Positions 36,847 through 45,460 of a stretch of 64,000 bases of DNA are shown in pieces (the first letter of the stretch is position 1; the number at the start of each line of letters is the position of its first letter). The stretch is taken from contig NZ_WTKU01000001.1 of the NCBI RefSeq assembly GCF_011378715.1, positions 1 through 64,000 of the forward strand, in the 5' to 3' direction. The notes below the pieces were generated by a model that was not told the DNA's origin, made no database searches, and saw nothing but the letters and a program-made list of their open reading frames with translations. The position numbers and the translations under genes are program-made. Source of the DNA: Psychromonas sp. SA13A (lineage in GTDB: Bacteria; Pseudomonadota; Gammaproteobacteria; Enterobacterales; Psychromonadaceae).

Positions 36847-37679
36847 TACGGTAATATCGCTTCAAAAGTAAGGTGCACACTAGCATTCATTTTTTCTGCT
36901 AGTGGATTATTCATAATCGCTGCACGATGCGACGCTTTTAAAATATAACGGCCAGCAATCTCTGGCGTAAACTCAATAAAACCTTGCTCATCACTAACAA
37001 CGTCAATTTGGTCTTGCTGGTTACGGTATAAAGTGCCATCACGTGTAATTTCTGCTTTTACACCCGCTTGGGCTTTACCGTTAAAGAATAATTGAAAACG
37101 TACAGGCTCAGTCGCCACAATATCAGCAGGCTTAGTAGTAGGTTGCAGCTCTAGGTACTTACCTTCTAATGGGAAAGGCTTTTCACTTGGCTTGCCAACA
37201 GTAATGTAGGTTTCTGCTCGCGTGTAGTTTAATGTGCTGCTTACATCACGCGCACCTTCTGGTAATAATGCAACTCGCTCAACCTTGTTCGCACGTAATC
37301 TTTTCTGAGTATCACGTTTACCAGCTTTATAGCTTGTTACGTAGCTTGGCGTACCATTAATTTGTACTCGGTGTGTCCCTTCTTCTGTAAAGTGGAAATC
37401 AAATACAGAGCGGCGTTTACCACGCAATACAAAGTCAGGACGTTCTTTACGGCCATCGGGCATAACCACTTGTGCTGTTTCACTGCCCGCAGGTTTATCC
37501 ATCACAAAGGTGCCATGAGACGCTGTCACATCAAAAGTTAGCCAATCGCCACCTTCTTTAGAAATAGTAAAATGAGAGGGTAATACCCAACGTGGATGTG
37601 CACTAGCAACACTTGATAGTGTTAATCCGACTAACATTGACGCCATTACAACAACGGCATTGAATTTTTTATTTAGCAT
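36846..37679 (-). CDS. DUF4198 periplasmic protein
   Basis: 277 residues with a signal peptide ending near SVASAHPRWVLP. The mature N-terminus HPRWVLPSHFTISKEGGDWLTFDVTASHG is the DUF4198 hallmark. TFVMDKPAG and two beta-sandwich domains follow, the second with the Ig-like RFQLFFNGKAQAGVKAEI and GRYILKASHRA. DUF4198 proteins accompany nickel/cobalt or TonB-dependent metal uptake systems; whether they bind metal is not established. The free N-terminal His after signal cleavage is a plausible ligand. GAGAGAGAA precedes the start. Confidence 0.85.
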   Translation of the reverse strand: MLNKKFNAVVVMASMLVGLTLSSVASAHPRWVLPSHFTISKEGGDWLTFDVTASHGTFVMDKPAGSETAQVVMPDGRKERPDFVLRGKRRSVFDFHFTEEGTHRVQINGTPSYVTSYKAGKRDTQKRLRANKVERVALLPEGARDVSSTLNYTRAETYITVGKPSEKPFPLEGKYLELQPTTKPADIVATEPVRFQLFFNGKAQAGVKAEITRDGTLYRNQQDQIDVVSDEQGFIEFTPEIAGRYILKASHRAAIMNNPLAEKMNASVHLTFEAILP

Positions 37680-37794
37680 TGTTCTCTCTCTTAAGTAATT
37701 GTTGATTAGTGATTATTAATTAGTAATTAGTAACTATTAATAGGTGGCTATTAACGGGTGGCTGCGACTTAATAACTGGAAAATATAAAACCCA
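37680..37794. repeat. Low-complexity spacer with TTAGTAATTA-like repeats
   Basis: The 115-base gap between DUF2271 and DUF4198 genes consists largely of overlapping variants of GATTAGTGATTATTAATTAG and TAATAGGTGGCTATTAACGG, giving a short-period repetitive tract. Confidence 0.55.
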
Positions 37795-38310
37795 TTAATT
37801 AAGCTGATAATGTAAAGCAATGTTGCCAGTCTCTTCAGTAGGTGCAATTTGCAAATCAAAGCTTTCTTCACCTAGGGTTATTTTTTGTCGAATGTAATTA
37901 CGTCCACCGTGCTCACGTACAACTTCGACATAAAAAATGTAATCACCTTGTTCAACGCGGTTTCCTTGCTGATCTAAACCATCCCAGGTAAAGCGATGTT
38001 GTCCAACGGGTCTAGTAGCAGAAGTGACGGCATCAACAACCGAACGGTCATCACGCCCAACTTTACGCCACCAACTACGTAAGTCTTTTAACCATTCATC
38101 ATCACCAACCCAAAGTTGTATAGTGCGTACAGGCTGTCGTTTTTTATCTTCAATCCACACTGCAACATAGGGCCGAGCATAGATACTTGCTTCCACTTGA
38201 GGTAATTCAAACTCAACGCCCATGCTCGCTGATGCTGGAATAGTTTTTGCCCAACTCGGTAAGGCAACCATTAAGCCCAATAGCCAATAACTAAAATAAA
38301 TTCCCTTCAT
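37795..38310 (-). CDS. DUF2271 periplasmic protein
   Basis: 171 residues with a signal peptide (YWLLGLMVALPSWA). The mature part matches DUF2271: YVAVWIEDKKRQPVRTIQLW, then WLKDLRSWWRKV, DAVTSATRPVGQHRFTWDG and GDYIFYVEVVREHGGRN. The family has a FlgD-like Ig fold and is often encoded with PepSY proteins and TonB receptors in metal-regulated loci. Its function is unknown. It is 83 bases downstream of the PepSY gene. Confidence 0.85.
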   Translation of the reverse strand: MKGIYFSYWLLGLMVALPSWAKTIPASASMGVEFELPQVEASIYARPYVAVWIEDKKRQPVRTIQLWVGDDEWLKDLRSWWRKVGRDDRSVVDAVTSATRPVGQHRFTWDGLDQQGNRVEQGDYIFYVEVVREHGGRNYIRQKITLGEESFDLQIAPTEETGNIALHYQLN

Positions 38311-38393
38311 TTTCTCACTCTCATTGTTTAAATTTTCTTAACGGTATTTTTTGTTGATATGTTGTTAATTTCAGAAATAACTCACAGGACTTT

Positions 38394-39029
38394 TTATGGT
38401 ACAGCGAAGAGATAAATCAGTAGGCTGATAACGGAGCCAAATGCAGTCCATTTTAATCCCAAGCTAAAACTCTTTTTCTTCGGTACTAACAAGCACACTC
38501 CTGTTAACACAAAAAAAATCATTAATAGGGCACTAATATCAATAAACCATGCCCATACTTGGCCACTGTTCCTGCCTTTATGTAGGTCATTTAAGACTGC
38601 AATCACGCCATAATGCGTTGTTTCTATTTCCGCTTCTTGCGTGACTAAATCAATAAAGACTGTGCTGTTAAAACCAGGGCCTTTGTAATCTAAAGAAACC
38701 TCACCTTCAACCAATTCCCCTTCTTCAACTTCGCTGAACAACTGCACAGATGAAGGCTTTCCGGTGACATTGGTTTTATCTGCTAAGTAAGCTAATAGCT
38801 TTGTTTTATCAACGACTAAATGATCGTCTGTTATTGCAAATAAAAAATCAGGTATGGCCAATATTTGCTGATCGACTTTTGGTTGTTCACTAACATACAA
38901 GTGAGGTCTATTTAAAGTGATACCTGTAACAGCAAAAAATAAAACAACTAATAATAAAGCCATTGAAACGTAGATATGTAAACGCCTTGCCCATAACTGC
39001 ACTTTTTTATTTTTGAGCGAATTGACCAT
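38394..39029 (-). CDS. PepSY-associated transmembrane protein
   Basis: 211 residues. The N-terminal helix LHIYVSMALLLVVLFFAVTGITLN is the PepSY_TM signature (W-x-R-x-L-H-x-Y context, conserved His). A periplasmic region contains LNDLHKGRNSGQVWAWFID, followed by two more helices. Proteins of this type are linked to ferric-siderophore reduction or envelope redox; the conserved histidines could hold heme. It begins the accessory operon and has a Fur-like site 42 bases upstream of its start. Confidence 0.85.
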   Translation of the reverse strand: MVNSLKNKKVQLWARRLHIYVSMALLLVVLFFAVTGITLNRPHLYVSEQPKVDQQILAIPDFLFAITDDHLVVDKTKLLAYLADKTNVTGKPSSVQLFSEVEEGELVEGEVSLDYKGPGFNSTVFIDLVTQEAEIETTHYGVIAVLNDLHKGRNSGQVWAWFIDISALLMIFFVLTGVCLLVPKKKSFSLGLKWTAFGSVISLLIYLFAVP

Positions 39030-39070
39030 GAAAGTTGATGTCTTATTTTATTAGATTATAAAAACGCAAA

Positions 39071-39085
39071 TGTAACTCATTATCA
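39071..39085. promoter_or_regulatory. Fur-box-like site upstream of PepSY operon
   Basis: TGTAACT-C-ATTATCA matches the 7-1-7 Fur inverted repeat TGATAAT-N-ATTATCA at 11 of 14 positions. Confidence 0.5.
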
Positions 39086-39194
39086 TTTAAGAGATAAATA
39101 AATTTACATTCTTTACATTTCTTATGTAATGCAAATAAATAATAAGGTGAGATTGTAAATAAATGACAGGGCGATTAGATTGCCAATAGATGTA

Positions 39195-39226
39195 TTAACT
39201 GTTTGAGCATCTACTCAAACAGTTAA
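39195..39226. terminator. Strong hairpin after the TonB receptor gene
   Basis: TTAACTGTTTGAG and CTCAAACAGTTAA form a 13-bp perfect stem with a 6-base loop, 11 bases past the receptor stop on the minus strand. There is no U-run, but stem strength suggests transcription termination or 3'-end protection, separating receptor and PepSY transcripts. Confidence 0.7.
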
Positions 39227-39236
39227 TAGGTTTTAC

Positions 39237-41351
39237 TTAATAACGAACTTGTACTGTTGCCATAAAGTTACGTCCTTCGCCAACCACTACGTTTTGTGCA
39301 CCGTTACTCGCGTAATCATCACTTGTTGAACCGCCACCAGCGTAGTAATCAGTATCAAATAGGTTCTCTACGTTTAAACGGAAAACCATGTCGAGGTTTT
39401 GGTCATATTGAAGTGTATGAGAAATACCTAAATCAATGCGTGTGTAAGCATCTTTTTTGTAGGTATTAGCAGCATCACTGTAACGAGAGCCCACGTAGGT
39501 AGCACCTAAGTTAAGATCCGTATCACTGGTAACTTGATAACGAGACCAAACACTAGCGGAAAACTTAGGCACATCAGCAGGTCGATTACCCTGATAATTT
39601 GCATCAGTAGTGTATTCAGCATCAAGGTAAGTACCCGTACCACTCAATGATAATGACTCTGTTAAATTACCTTGGAATGCTAATTCAGCACCACGATGAA
39701 CTCGTTCGCCTGCTTGCGTGACTTCGTATGATTCAGAAGTGCCCACATTAATAGTTGAGTTTTCCTGCGTAATTTCAAAAATAGCGGCAGAAGCAAACAA
39801 CCTATCGTCAAACAGTTCCCATTTCGTCCCTAATTCGTAAAGTTTACCTGTCACTGGATCAAGTGAAGCACCGTCGTTAGTCGCTTTACTATCTGAAACA
39901 TCAGATAATGGCTCAAAACTTTCAGAATAAGTTAAGTAGATAGAACCATTATTTGCAGGGTGATAAATCAATGCTAGTTTAGGCACAATTGCATCTAATC
40001 TTTCATCAGATTCACCATCTTCACCTGGTGTAACTTTTAAGTCATAGCGAAGTCCACCTAAGACTTGCCACTGTTTATTTAAGGTCACCATATCTTGGAC
40101 ATAAAAACCATAAGCGTTATATTCACTGTCACTTGTTTTTACACTTGCAGAAGTGTTGATAGTTGCAGAGTCATTTGGTTCACCAACTGTTGTTGTAGTG
40201 CTGTTTAACGAATACTGTTCACGTTCATAGCTGTAGCCTAACCAGTTACTACCAATTAATAATTGGTGTTCAATACTGCCAGTATTAAATTCACCTACTA
40301 AATCAGCACTTGCAGTTTGGAAGATCCAATGGTCACTGCGGTCACTACCGCCTTGTGAATAAGTTGTTCCATCAAACGTTGTTTCAACGGGGTAACTCTC
40401 TACATCATGACGCTTAAAATTTTGATAGTTATAACTAACATTTAACGACCAATTTTGATTTAATTGTGCATCGACACCAAGGCCTACATTCTCAACTTCA
40501 TTATCAATGTTTGACCATTGCGTATCCCAAATATACTTATCGCCTAATACTGATTTACCATCAACAACATAAGCACCAGAGTCAACACTTCCGTCATCTG
40601 TTGTACGGTCATAATGTGCAGAAACAGTGACGGCATCATTGATATCATAATCAACAAATAATCCACCTACAAAACGTTCTGTAGAAGGTGTAGAACCATC
40701 ACTATAGCTTCTCCATGAATCATAATTTTGTTGTGATAAAACTAAGCGACTGCGTAATGTTTTATCTTCATTTAATGCACCACTGACATCGAGCGTGCTT
40801 CGTGTTGCGCTGTTTGAACCAATATCTTGGCTAAATACAACTTGCGTTTCAGCGGTAGGTTTTTTAGAGACCATGTTAATAAGGCCGCCAGGTGCTGATT
40901 GTCCGTATAACAAACCAGCTGGCCCTTTTAATACTTCAACAGATTCTAATAATTCAACAGGTTGACGGTAATGAGACCAATGTTGTTTGCCATCACGTAA
41001 AAAACCACTGCTACTACCTAATTCAAAACCACGTAAAGAGAAGCGCTCACGGTTACGGCTATCACCGCCCGCTGAAACACTTGAGTCATTTTTTAAAACT
41101 TGTCCTAATGTTGTCGCACGCTGCTCATCAATTAATTGCTCATCGATCACCGTAACTTGTCCCGGTGTTTCAAGTTGCGTCATTTCCATACGCATAGAGC
41201 CTGTATTATTATCGGCTTTATAGTTTGCACGCTCAGCAGTGATAACCATTACATCTTCAGGATTTAGCTCTTTTTCAGCAGCGTTAACATAAACCATTGA
41301 TGAGGCAAGCGTCGCCCCTACGAATAATGCTAACTGACTTTTTTTAAACAT
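39237..41351 (-). CDS. TonB-dependent siderophore/metal receptor
   Basis: 704-residue outer-membrane beta-barrel. After a signal peptide ending near VYVNAAEKE comes a plug domain: QVTVIDEQLIDEQRATTLGQVL, RFSLRGFEL, VELLESVEVLKGPAGLLYGQ and GGLINMVSKKP. Aromatic-rich barrel strands follow and end with a terminal YGNF-like VGEGRNFMATVQVRY (C-terminal aromatic needed for BAM). Plug wording fits the FhuA/FoxA ferric-hydroxamate-type group. The upstream perfect Fur box predicts iron control. It probably supplies substrate to the ABC system encoded downstream; the ligand is unknown. Confidence 0.93.
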   Translation of the reverse strand: MFKKSQLALFVGATLASSMVYVNAAEKELNPEDVMVITAERANYKADNNTGSMRMEMTQLETPGQVTVIDEQLIDEQRATTLGQVLKNDSSVSAGGDSRNRERFSLRGFELGSSSGFLRDGKQHWSHYRQPVELLESVEVLKGPAGLLYGQSAPGGLINMVSKKPTAETQVVFSQDIGSNSATRSTLDVSGALNEDKTLRSRLVLSQQNYDSWRSYSDGSTPSTERFVGGLFVDYDINDAVTVSAHYDRTTDDGSVDSGAYVVDGKSVLGDKYIWDTQWSNIDNEVENVGLGVDAQLNQNWSLNVSYNYQNFKRHDVESYPVETTFDGTTYSQGGSDRSDHWIFQTASADLVGEFNTGSIEHQLLIGSNWLGYSYEREQYSLNSTTTTVGEPNDSATINTSASVKTSDSEYNAYGFYVQDMVTLNKQWQVLGGLRYDLKVTPGEDGESDERLDAIVPKLALIYHPANNGSIYLTYSESFEPLSDVSDSKATNDGASLDPVTGKLYELGTKWELFDDRLFASAAIFEITQENSTINVGTSESYEVTQAGERVHRGAELAFQGNLTESLSLSGTGTYLDAEYTTDANYQGNRPADVPKFSASVWSRYQVTSDTDLNLGATYVGSRYSDAANTYKKDAYTRIDLGISHTLQYDQNLDMVFRLNVENLFDTDYYAGGGSTSDDYASNGAQNVVVGEGRNFMATVQVRY

Positions 41352-41459
41352 GTTTCACTTCTCCAAAGTGTTAATTTTCATTTCCTCAATTAGGAAATAA
41401 TCGCAATTCCATTTGAGTGATAAATCTCATGCACTGATGGAAACAACGCAAAACTTACA

Positions 41460-41474
41460 TGATAATAATTATCA
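41460..41474. promoter_or_regulatory. Perfect Fur box upstream of TonB receptor
   Basis: TGATAAT-A-ATTATCA is an exact 7-1-7 Fur palindrome, 109 bases upstream of the receptor ATG. Confidence 0.85.
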
Positions 41475-41645
41475 ATAACATCAAAATTACATTATTTACA
41501 TTTTCGAAAATAAAAACACAGATAATCTGGATTTACTATGCTGCTTTTGAGGGCAACAAAGTAAATCCAGTCATTCGCTAGAGTTGGTTAGCGTTTAAAA
41601 ATAGAAGAGATGGCAGTAGAAGTATTAAATTGAAATATAAAAATG

Positions 41646-42335
41646 TTAAAAATAAAAAAATCCAAGAGAAAGTTGGCTGATTTTTTCACAAAAAGTATAA
41701 CCTTTACCGTGCACGGTTTTGATATGTAATTTTGATAGCCCTGCACTCAACATTTTTCTACGTATGTTACTGATATGCACATCTAAATTTCTATCAAAAG
41801 CTGATATATCTTTTTTCAACACCTCTTTTTGTAAGGTTGCTTTAGAGATAACATTACCATCATTTTTACTTAGATATTGTACTAAGGAGACTTCAGTTTC
41901 GGTTAAAGGTAGGCGTGCGACTCTCAGTGAAAACTGTTTACTGCAATGATGAAATGTTAAACGTTGCCTATCTAAACTGACTCGGCGTAACAAAGCATCA
42001 ATATGCACTAATAGTGTTTTAGCGGAAAAAGGCTTTGTCAGGTATTGATCTGCGCCTCCTTGTAAACCATCGAGTACAGCAGTTGGATCGGTTGATTCGC
42101 TCAACAATAAAATGGGGGTGGCAAAATTTTTACATATCGTCGTAATTAGTTTTAAGGTCTGCGCTGAGGACAAGTAGTTATCAACTAATACAAGATCAAC
42201 ATTTTGTTGCTGCAGAAAGTTTAAAATTGTTTCACCATCACTAAAACAAGTGACTTGGTGTTTTTTGCTGCTTAGCACTTCAGTGAGTGACACAGTACTT
42301 TGTGGATCATCACTTAATAACACTATATTTGACAT
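41646..42335 (-). CDS. Orphan OmpR-family response regulator
   Basis: 229 residues. The receiver domain has LLSDDPQ, phospho-acceptor Asp52 in LVLVDNYLS and Lys in YLTKPFSAKTLL. The OmpR winged helix contains LPLTETEVSLVQYL, ISKATLQKEVL and DVHISNIRRKMLSAGL, ending KTVHGKGYTF. No histidine kinase lies nearby. A Fur-like site 26 bases upstream of its start and its place just upstream of the receptor gene suggest that it regulates the metal-uptake locus. The receiver is slightly off-consensus (SDDP, DNYL), so phosphorylation is likely but not certain. Confidence 0.88.
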   Translation of the reverse strand: MSNIVLLSDDPQSTVSLTEVLSSKKHQVTCFSDGETILNFLQQQNVDLVLVDNYLSSAQTLKLITTICKNFATPILLLSESTDPTAVLDGLQGGADQYLTKPFSAKTLLVHIDALLRRVSLDRQRLTFHHCSKQFSLRVARLPLTETEVSLVQYLSKNDGNVISKATLQKEVLKKDISAFDRNLDVHISNIRRKMLSAGLSKLHIKTVHGKGYTFCEKISQLSLGFFYF

Positions 42336-42360
42336 AATGACCTTTAAAAATAAAAACGAA

Positions 42361-42375
42361 CGATAATGATTCGCA
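42361..42375. promoter_or_regulatory. Fur-box-like site upstream of orphan regulator
   Basis: CGATAAT-G-ATTCGCA matches 11 of 14 positions of the 7-1-7 Fur palindrome and lies 26 bases before the regulator start codon. Confidence 0.55.
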
Positions 42376-42745
42376 TTCTACTTTTTAAAGTTGAACTTAT
42401 CAATGATACGGATACGTTTTTATCCTACTGATCTATTAACAATCGAAAAAACTTCTTCTCAGCAACATACTAGCAACGCGTAACTGACACTTTTATCTAT
42501 TCTACTAGTGAGTCCATAGGGTTTCATGGCCATATTTTTATTGGCATATTTTTTAATAGCGTATTATTTGGTTAGGGTATTGTTCGAAGAGTTGTTGAGC
42601 TGGTCATTTGTGACATAGCTTGATGAAGGTTGGCTTAACTTAATTGGAGGCTGGTGTAGCTGATGCTTAATTAATCGAGTATAGGCTATTAATAAAAATC
42701 TAACTTAATCGGTCTATCACTAATGTAATAAGTGCTAATGTCATA

Positions 42746-42782
42746 AAGGCTTCAATAATCATCAAATGATCGTTGAAGCCTT
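42746..42782. terminator. Hairpin after leuA
   Basis: AAGGCTTCAA and TTGAAGCCTT form a 10-bp perfect stem; the loop contains an inner ATCATCAAATGAT repeat. It lies 48 bases beyond the leuA stop. Confidence 0.75.
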
Positions 42783-42830
42783 CGTTTTAATCGCTGCGTT
42801 ATAACACTAGCGAATTATCATTTCTTTGCT

Positions 42831-44567
42831 CTAAGCAGATAACGAGACAATCGATTCTATCTCTACACCACTTCGACCTAATGCATTTAATACCGCTTGC
42901 ATTGATGCAGTCACAATATCTTCGCAATGTGATGCAGCACAGTAACGCTGGCCTTTAATGCTAATTTGTACGTAAGCCATTGCCTCGGCTTGTTCATTTT
43001 CAGCGCCTAATTTACTTGGCATAGCATGCTCATTATAATCAAGTAATACAATGTCATAGCCAATCTTAGCGCTTAGTCCTTTAACAAAGGCATCTAACAC
43101 ACCTTTACCTTCGCCTTTAATACCAACAACTTGGTCTGCGATTTCTAATTCAACCTGTAAAGTATCTACATTACCCTCGCGGTTTAATTGGTAATCAGCC
43201 ATTTTAGCTGCTTGTTGTGGATTTAAATAAGTACTAGAAAAAATATCTTTAATCGCTTTAGGACCTACTTCTGCTTCGCTTTTTTCTGCAAACTCTTGAA
43301 TATATGGGCTAAAGTCAACTTGCATCCAACGTGGCATTTGAATGCCGTAATCTTGCTCAAGTACATAAGCAACACCGCCTTTGCCTGACTGGCTATTGAT
43401 ACGAATAACTTGTTGATAAGAACGACCTAAATCTCGAGGATCAATAGGTAAATAAGCCACCTGCCAATGTGCATCAGGATCTTGCTCTCGCTGCTCAGCA
43501 TCAATACTCATACATTTATTTATCGCATCTTGATGGCTACCTGAAAAGGCTGCAAACACAAGCTCACCAGCATAAGCATGACGAGGATGAACCGCTAATT
43601 GCGTACAACGCTCAACGGTTGAAATAATACGATCCATATCTGAGAAGTTTAATTCAGGGTCAATGCCTTGGCTGTAAATATTCATCGCCATGGTGACAAT
43701 ATCCATATTACCAGTACGCTCACCATTACCTAATAAAGTCCCTTCAATACGATCTGCACCTGCTAGCACACCTAACTCAGCGGCAGCAACACCACAGCCA
43801 CGGTCATTATGTGTATGTAGGCTGATCCTTACTGCTTCTCGATGACTAATATTATCGTTAATCCACTCAATTTGGTCGGCATAAACATTAGGTGTTGATA
43901 CTTCTACTGTCGCAGGTAAGTTGATGATCACTTTGTTATCAACAGTCGGTTGCCACACATTTATCACCGCATCACATACTTCTAATGCATAGTCCATTTC
44001 TGTACCGGTAAAGCTTTCAGGAGAATACTGGAAAGACCAATAGGTATCAGGTTGTTGTAACGCCATCTCTTTTACCCATTTCGCACCTTGCACTGCAATA
44101 CTCTTAATCTCTTCACGCGACTTTTTAAAAACCTGTTCACGTTGCACCGTAGAGGTTGAATTATACAAATGTACAATCGCTTTTTTAGCGCCTTTTAAGG
44201 CTTCAAAACTACGTGCAATTAAAGGCTCTCTAGCCTGTGTTAATACTTGAATCGTTACGTCATCTGGAATTAAATCTTGCTCAATCAATTGACGAACAAA
44301 ATCAAAGTCAGGGGCTGAAGCGGCTGGAAAACCCACTTCAATCTCTTTAAAACCAACATCAACTAATAGCTTAAACAACTCTAATTTCTGGCTTGGACTC
44401 ATTGGCTCGATCAGCGCTTGATTACCATCTCTTAAATCAACACTACACCACTCTGGTGCCTGGGTAATTGTACGATTTGGCCAACGTCTATCGGTTTTTT
44501 GAATAGGCGTAAAAGCACGATACTTTTTATGATTGAAGCTAGATGGCTGATTGCTATTCATTGACAT
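42831..44567 (-). CDS. leuA: 2-isopropylmalate synthase (LeuA type 2)
   Basis: The first committed enzyme of leucine synthesis, condensing acetyl-CoA with 2-ketoisovalerate. The TIM-barrel motifs are WCSVDLRDGNQAL, IEVGFPAASAPDFDF, HTHNDRGCGVAAAELGVLAGADRIEGTLLGNGERTGN and the C-terminal regulatory domain. Length (578 residues) and wording place it in the longer class II group typical of actinobacteria and yeast, rather than the about 520-residue E. coli LeuA. It stands alone: no leuBCD nearby. TAGGGAA is the ribosome site. An Lrp-type regulator is divergent across 329 bases. Confidence 0.94.
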   Translation of the reverse strand: MSMNSNQPSSFNHKKYRAFTPIQKTDRRWPNRTITQAPEWCSVDLRDGNQALIEPMSPSQKLELFKLLVDVGFKEIEVGFPAASAPDFDFVRQLIEQDLIPDDVTIQVLTQAREPLIARSFEALKGAKKAIVHLYNSTSTVQREQVFKKSREEIKSIAVQGAKWVKEMALQQPDTYWSFQYSPESFTGTEMDYALEVCDAVINVWQPTVDNKVIINLPATVEVSTPNVYADQIEWINDNISHREAVRISLHTHNDRGCGVAAAELGVLAGADRIEGTLLGNGERTGNMDIVTMAMNIYSQGIDPELNFSDMDRIISTVERCTQLAVHPRHAYAGELVFAAFSGSHQDAINKCMSIDAEQREQDPDAHWQVAYLPIDPRDLGRSYQQVIRINSQSGKGGVAYVLEQDYGIQMPRWMQVDFSPYIQEFAEKSEAEVGPKAIKDIFSSTYLNPQQAAKMADYQLNREGNVDTLQVELEIADQVVGIKGEGKGVLDAFVKGLSAKIGYDIVLLDYNEHAMPSKLGAENEQAEAMAYVQISIKGQRYCAASHCEDIVTASMQAVLNALGRSGVEIESIVSLSA

Positions 44568-44896
44568 AAGAGATTCCCTAAAACTATTCTTCGATTAACG
44601 GTTTGTTGCTATCTTATTCTGTCCTACTTAGTCTTTGGTCTGCATAGTAGTTGGTTACGACTCTTTTATTTTATCTCTGGTTAAGATAAAACAAAAGAAT
44701 CAGCGAGTTGGCTCAGCATGGTAAGGTTATTGCCACCCGTTTCCGGTTAGAAACTTCGCTCGCTATCCATAGTGAAACTATAAACAATTTTATGGAGTGA
44801 ATGATTGCAAATTCGCTTATTTAATGGCAAATTATCGCAATAAAAACCTATTTAAACCAACAATAGTAGTGATTAAAACCAAACAGAGGTTAAAGC
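44568..44896. other. Divergent leuA / Lrp-type control region
   Basis: 329 bases carrying promoters for both genes. The main structure is a 15-bp hairpin at 44663-44697. A 12-codon frame (44681-44719, minus strand) would encode MLSQLADSFVLS, with three leucines, and ends in the hairpin, but lacks a ribosome site. Confidence 0.5.
44663..44697. promoter_or_regulatory. AT-rich 15-bp inverted repeat in leuA leader
   Basis: Arms CTTTTATTTTATCTC-like and AAGATAAAACAAAAG pair along about 15 bp (one or two G-T). No T-run follows in either direction, so it is not a simple terminator. It may be a binding palindrome for the adjacent Lrp-type protein or part of a leader RNA. Confidence 0.5.
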
Positions 44897-45373
44897 ATGC
44901 ACTCAGTGATCAAATTAGACCGAACTGACAAACAAATATTGCGCTTAATGCAAAGTAATGCACGGATCAGTAATTTAGAGTTAGCTGACAGTGTTGGCTT
45001 ATCCCCTACCCCCTGTTCTCGACGTGTAAAACGCCTAGAAGAGTCAGGCATTATTGATAAACACGTCACTCTATTAAAACCAGCTGCCTTGGGTTTAAAC
45101 CTAACCGCAATGATCGGCATTAGTATGGATAGGCATACCCCAGAACGATTTGAAAACTTTGAAAGAGAAGTCACATCATTACCGGAAGTATTAGAATGCC
45201 TAATTGTCACAGGGCAATCAGCAGACTTTTTATTAAAAGTAGTAGTACGAGATATGCAGCATTACGAGAAGTTTCTATTGGGGCACATTACCAAACTTGA
45301 AGGCGTAACCGGAGTACATTCAAGTTTTGTATTACGTGAAGTTATTAAAAAAACCGCATTACCGCTTGATTAA
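44897..45373 (+). CDS. Lrp/AsnC-family transcriptional regulator
   Basis: 158 residues. The N-terminal helix-turn-helix is LDRTDKQILRLMQSNARISNLELADSVGLSPTPC and RRVKRLEESGII; the C-terminal RAM domain covers VTSLPEVLECLIVTGQSADFLLKVVV. It is divergent from leuA, and its likely effector is an amino acid, possibly leucine. AGAGG lies before the ATG. This is a paralogue of Lrp, not necessarily Lrp itself; E. coli Lrp has a different neighbourhood. Confidence 0.92.
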   Translation: MHSVIKLDRTDKQILRLMQSNARISNLELADSVGLSPTPCSRRVKRLEESGIIDKHVTLLKPAALGLNLTAMIGISMDRHTPERFENFEREVTSLPEVLECLIVTGQSADFLLKVVVRDMQHYEKFLLGHITKLEGVTGVHSSFVLREVIKKTALPLD

Positions 45374-45460
45374 TAAAAACAATAACTGGTAAAAATTTAT
45401 ACATAGTGCAGATTAAAGTACACACAGAAACACTCAAAGTAAGCGAAAAAGGACACACAA

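Larger units (their letters stand above)
42336..42830. other. Intergenic region between regulator and leuA
   Basis: 495 bases containing the Fur-like site (42361-42375) and the leuA 3' hairpin (42746-42782). The rest is AT-rich with no convincing ORF or RNA gene. Confidence 0.55.

Noticed and set aside
44681-44719. Leucine leader peptide of leuA
   Set aside because: The 12-codon frame has only three scattered leucines and no ribosome site, and the nearby hairpin lacks a terminator tail; kept only as a weak note.
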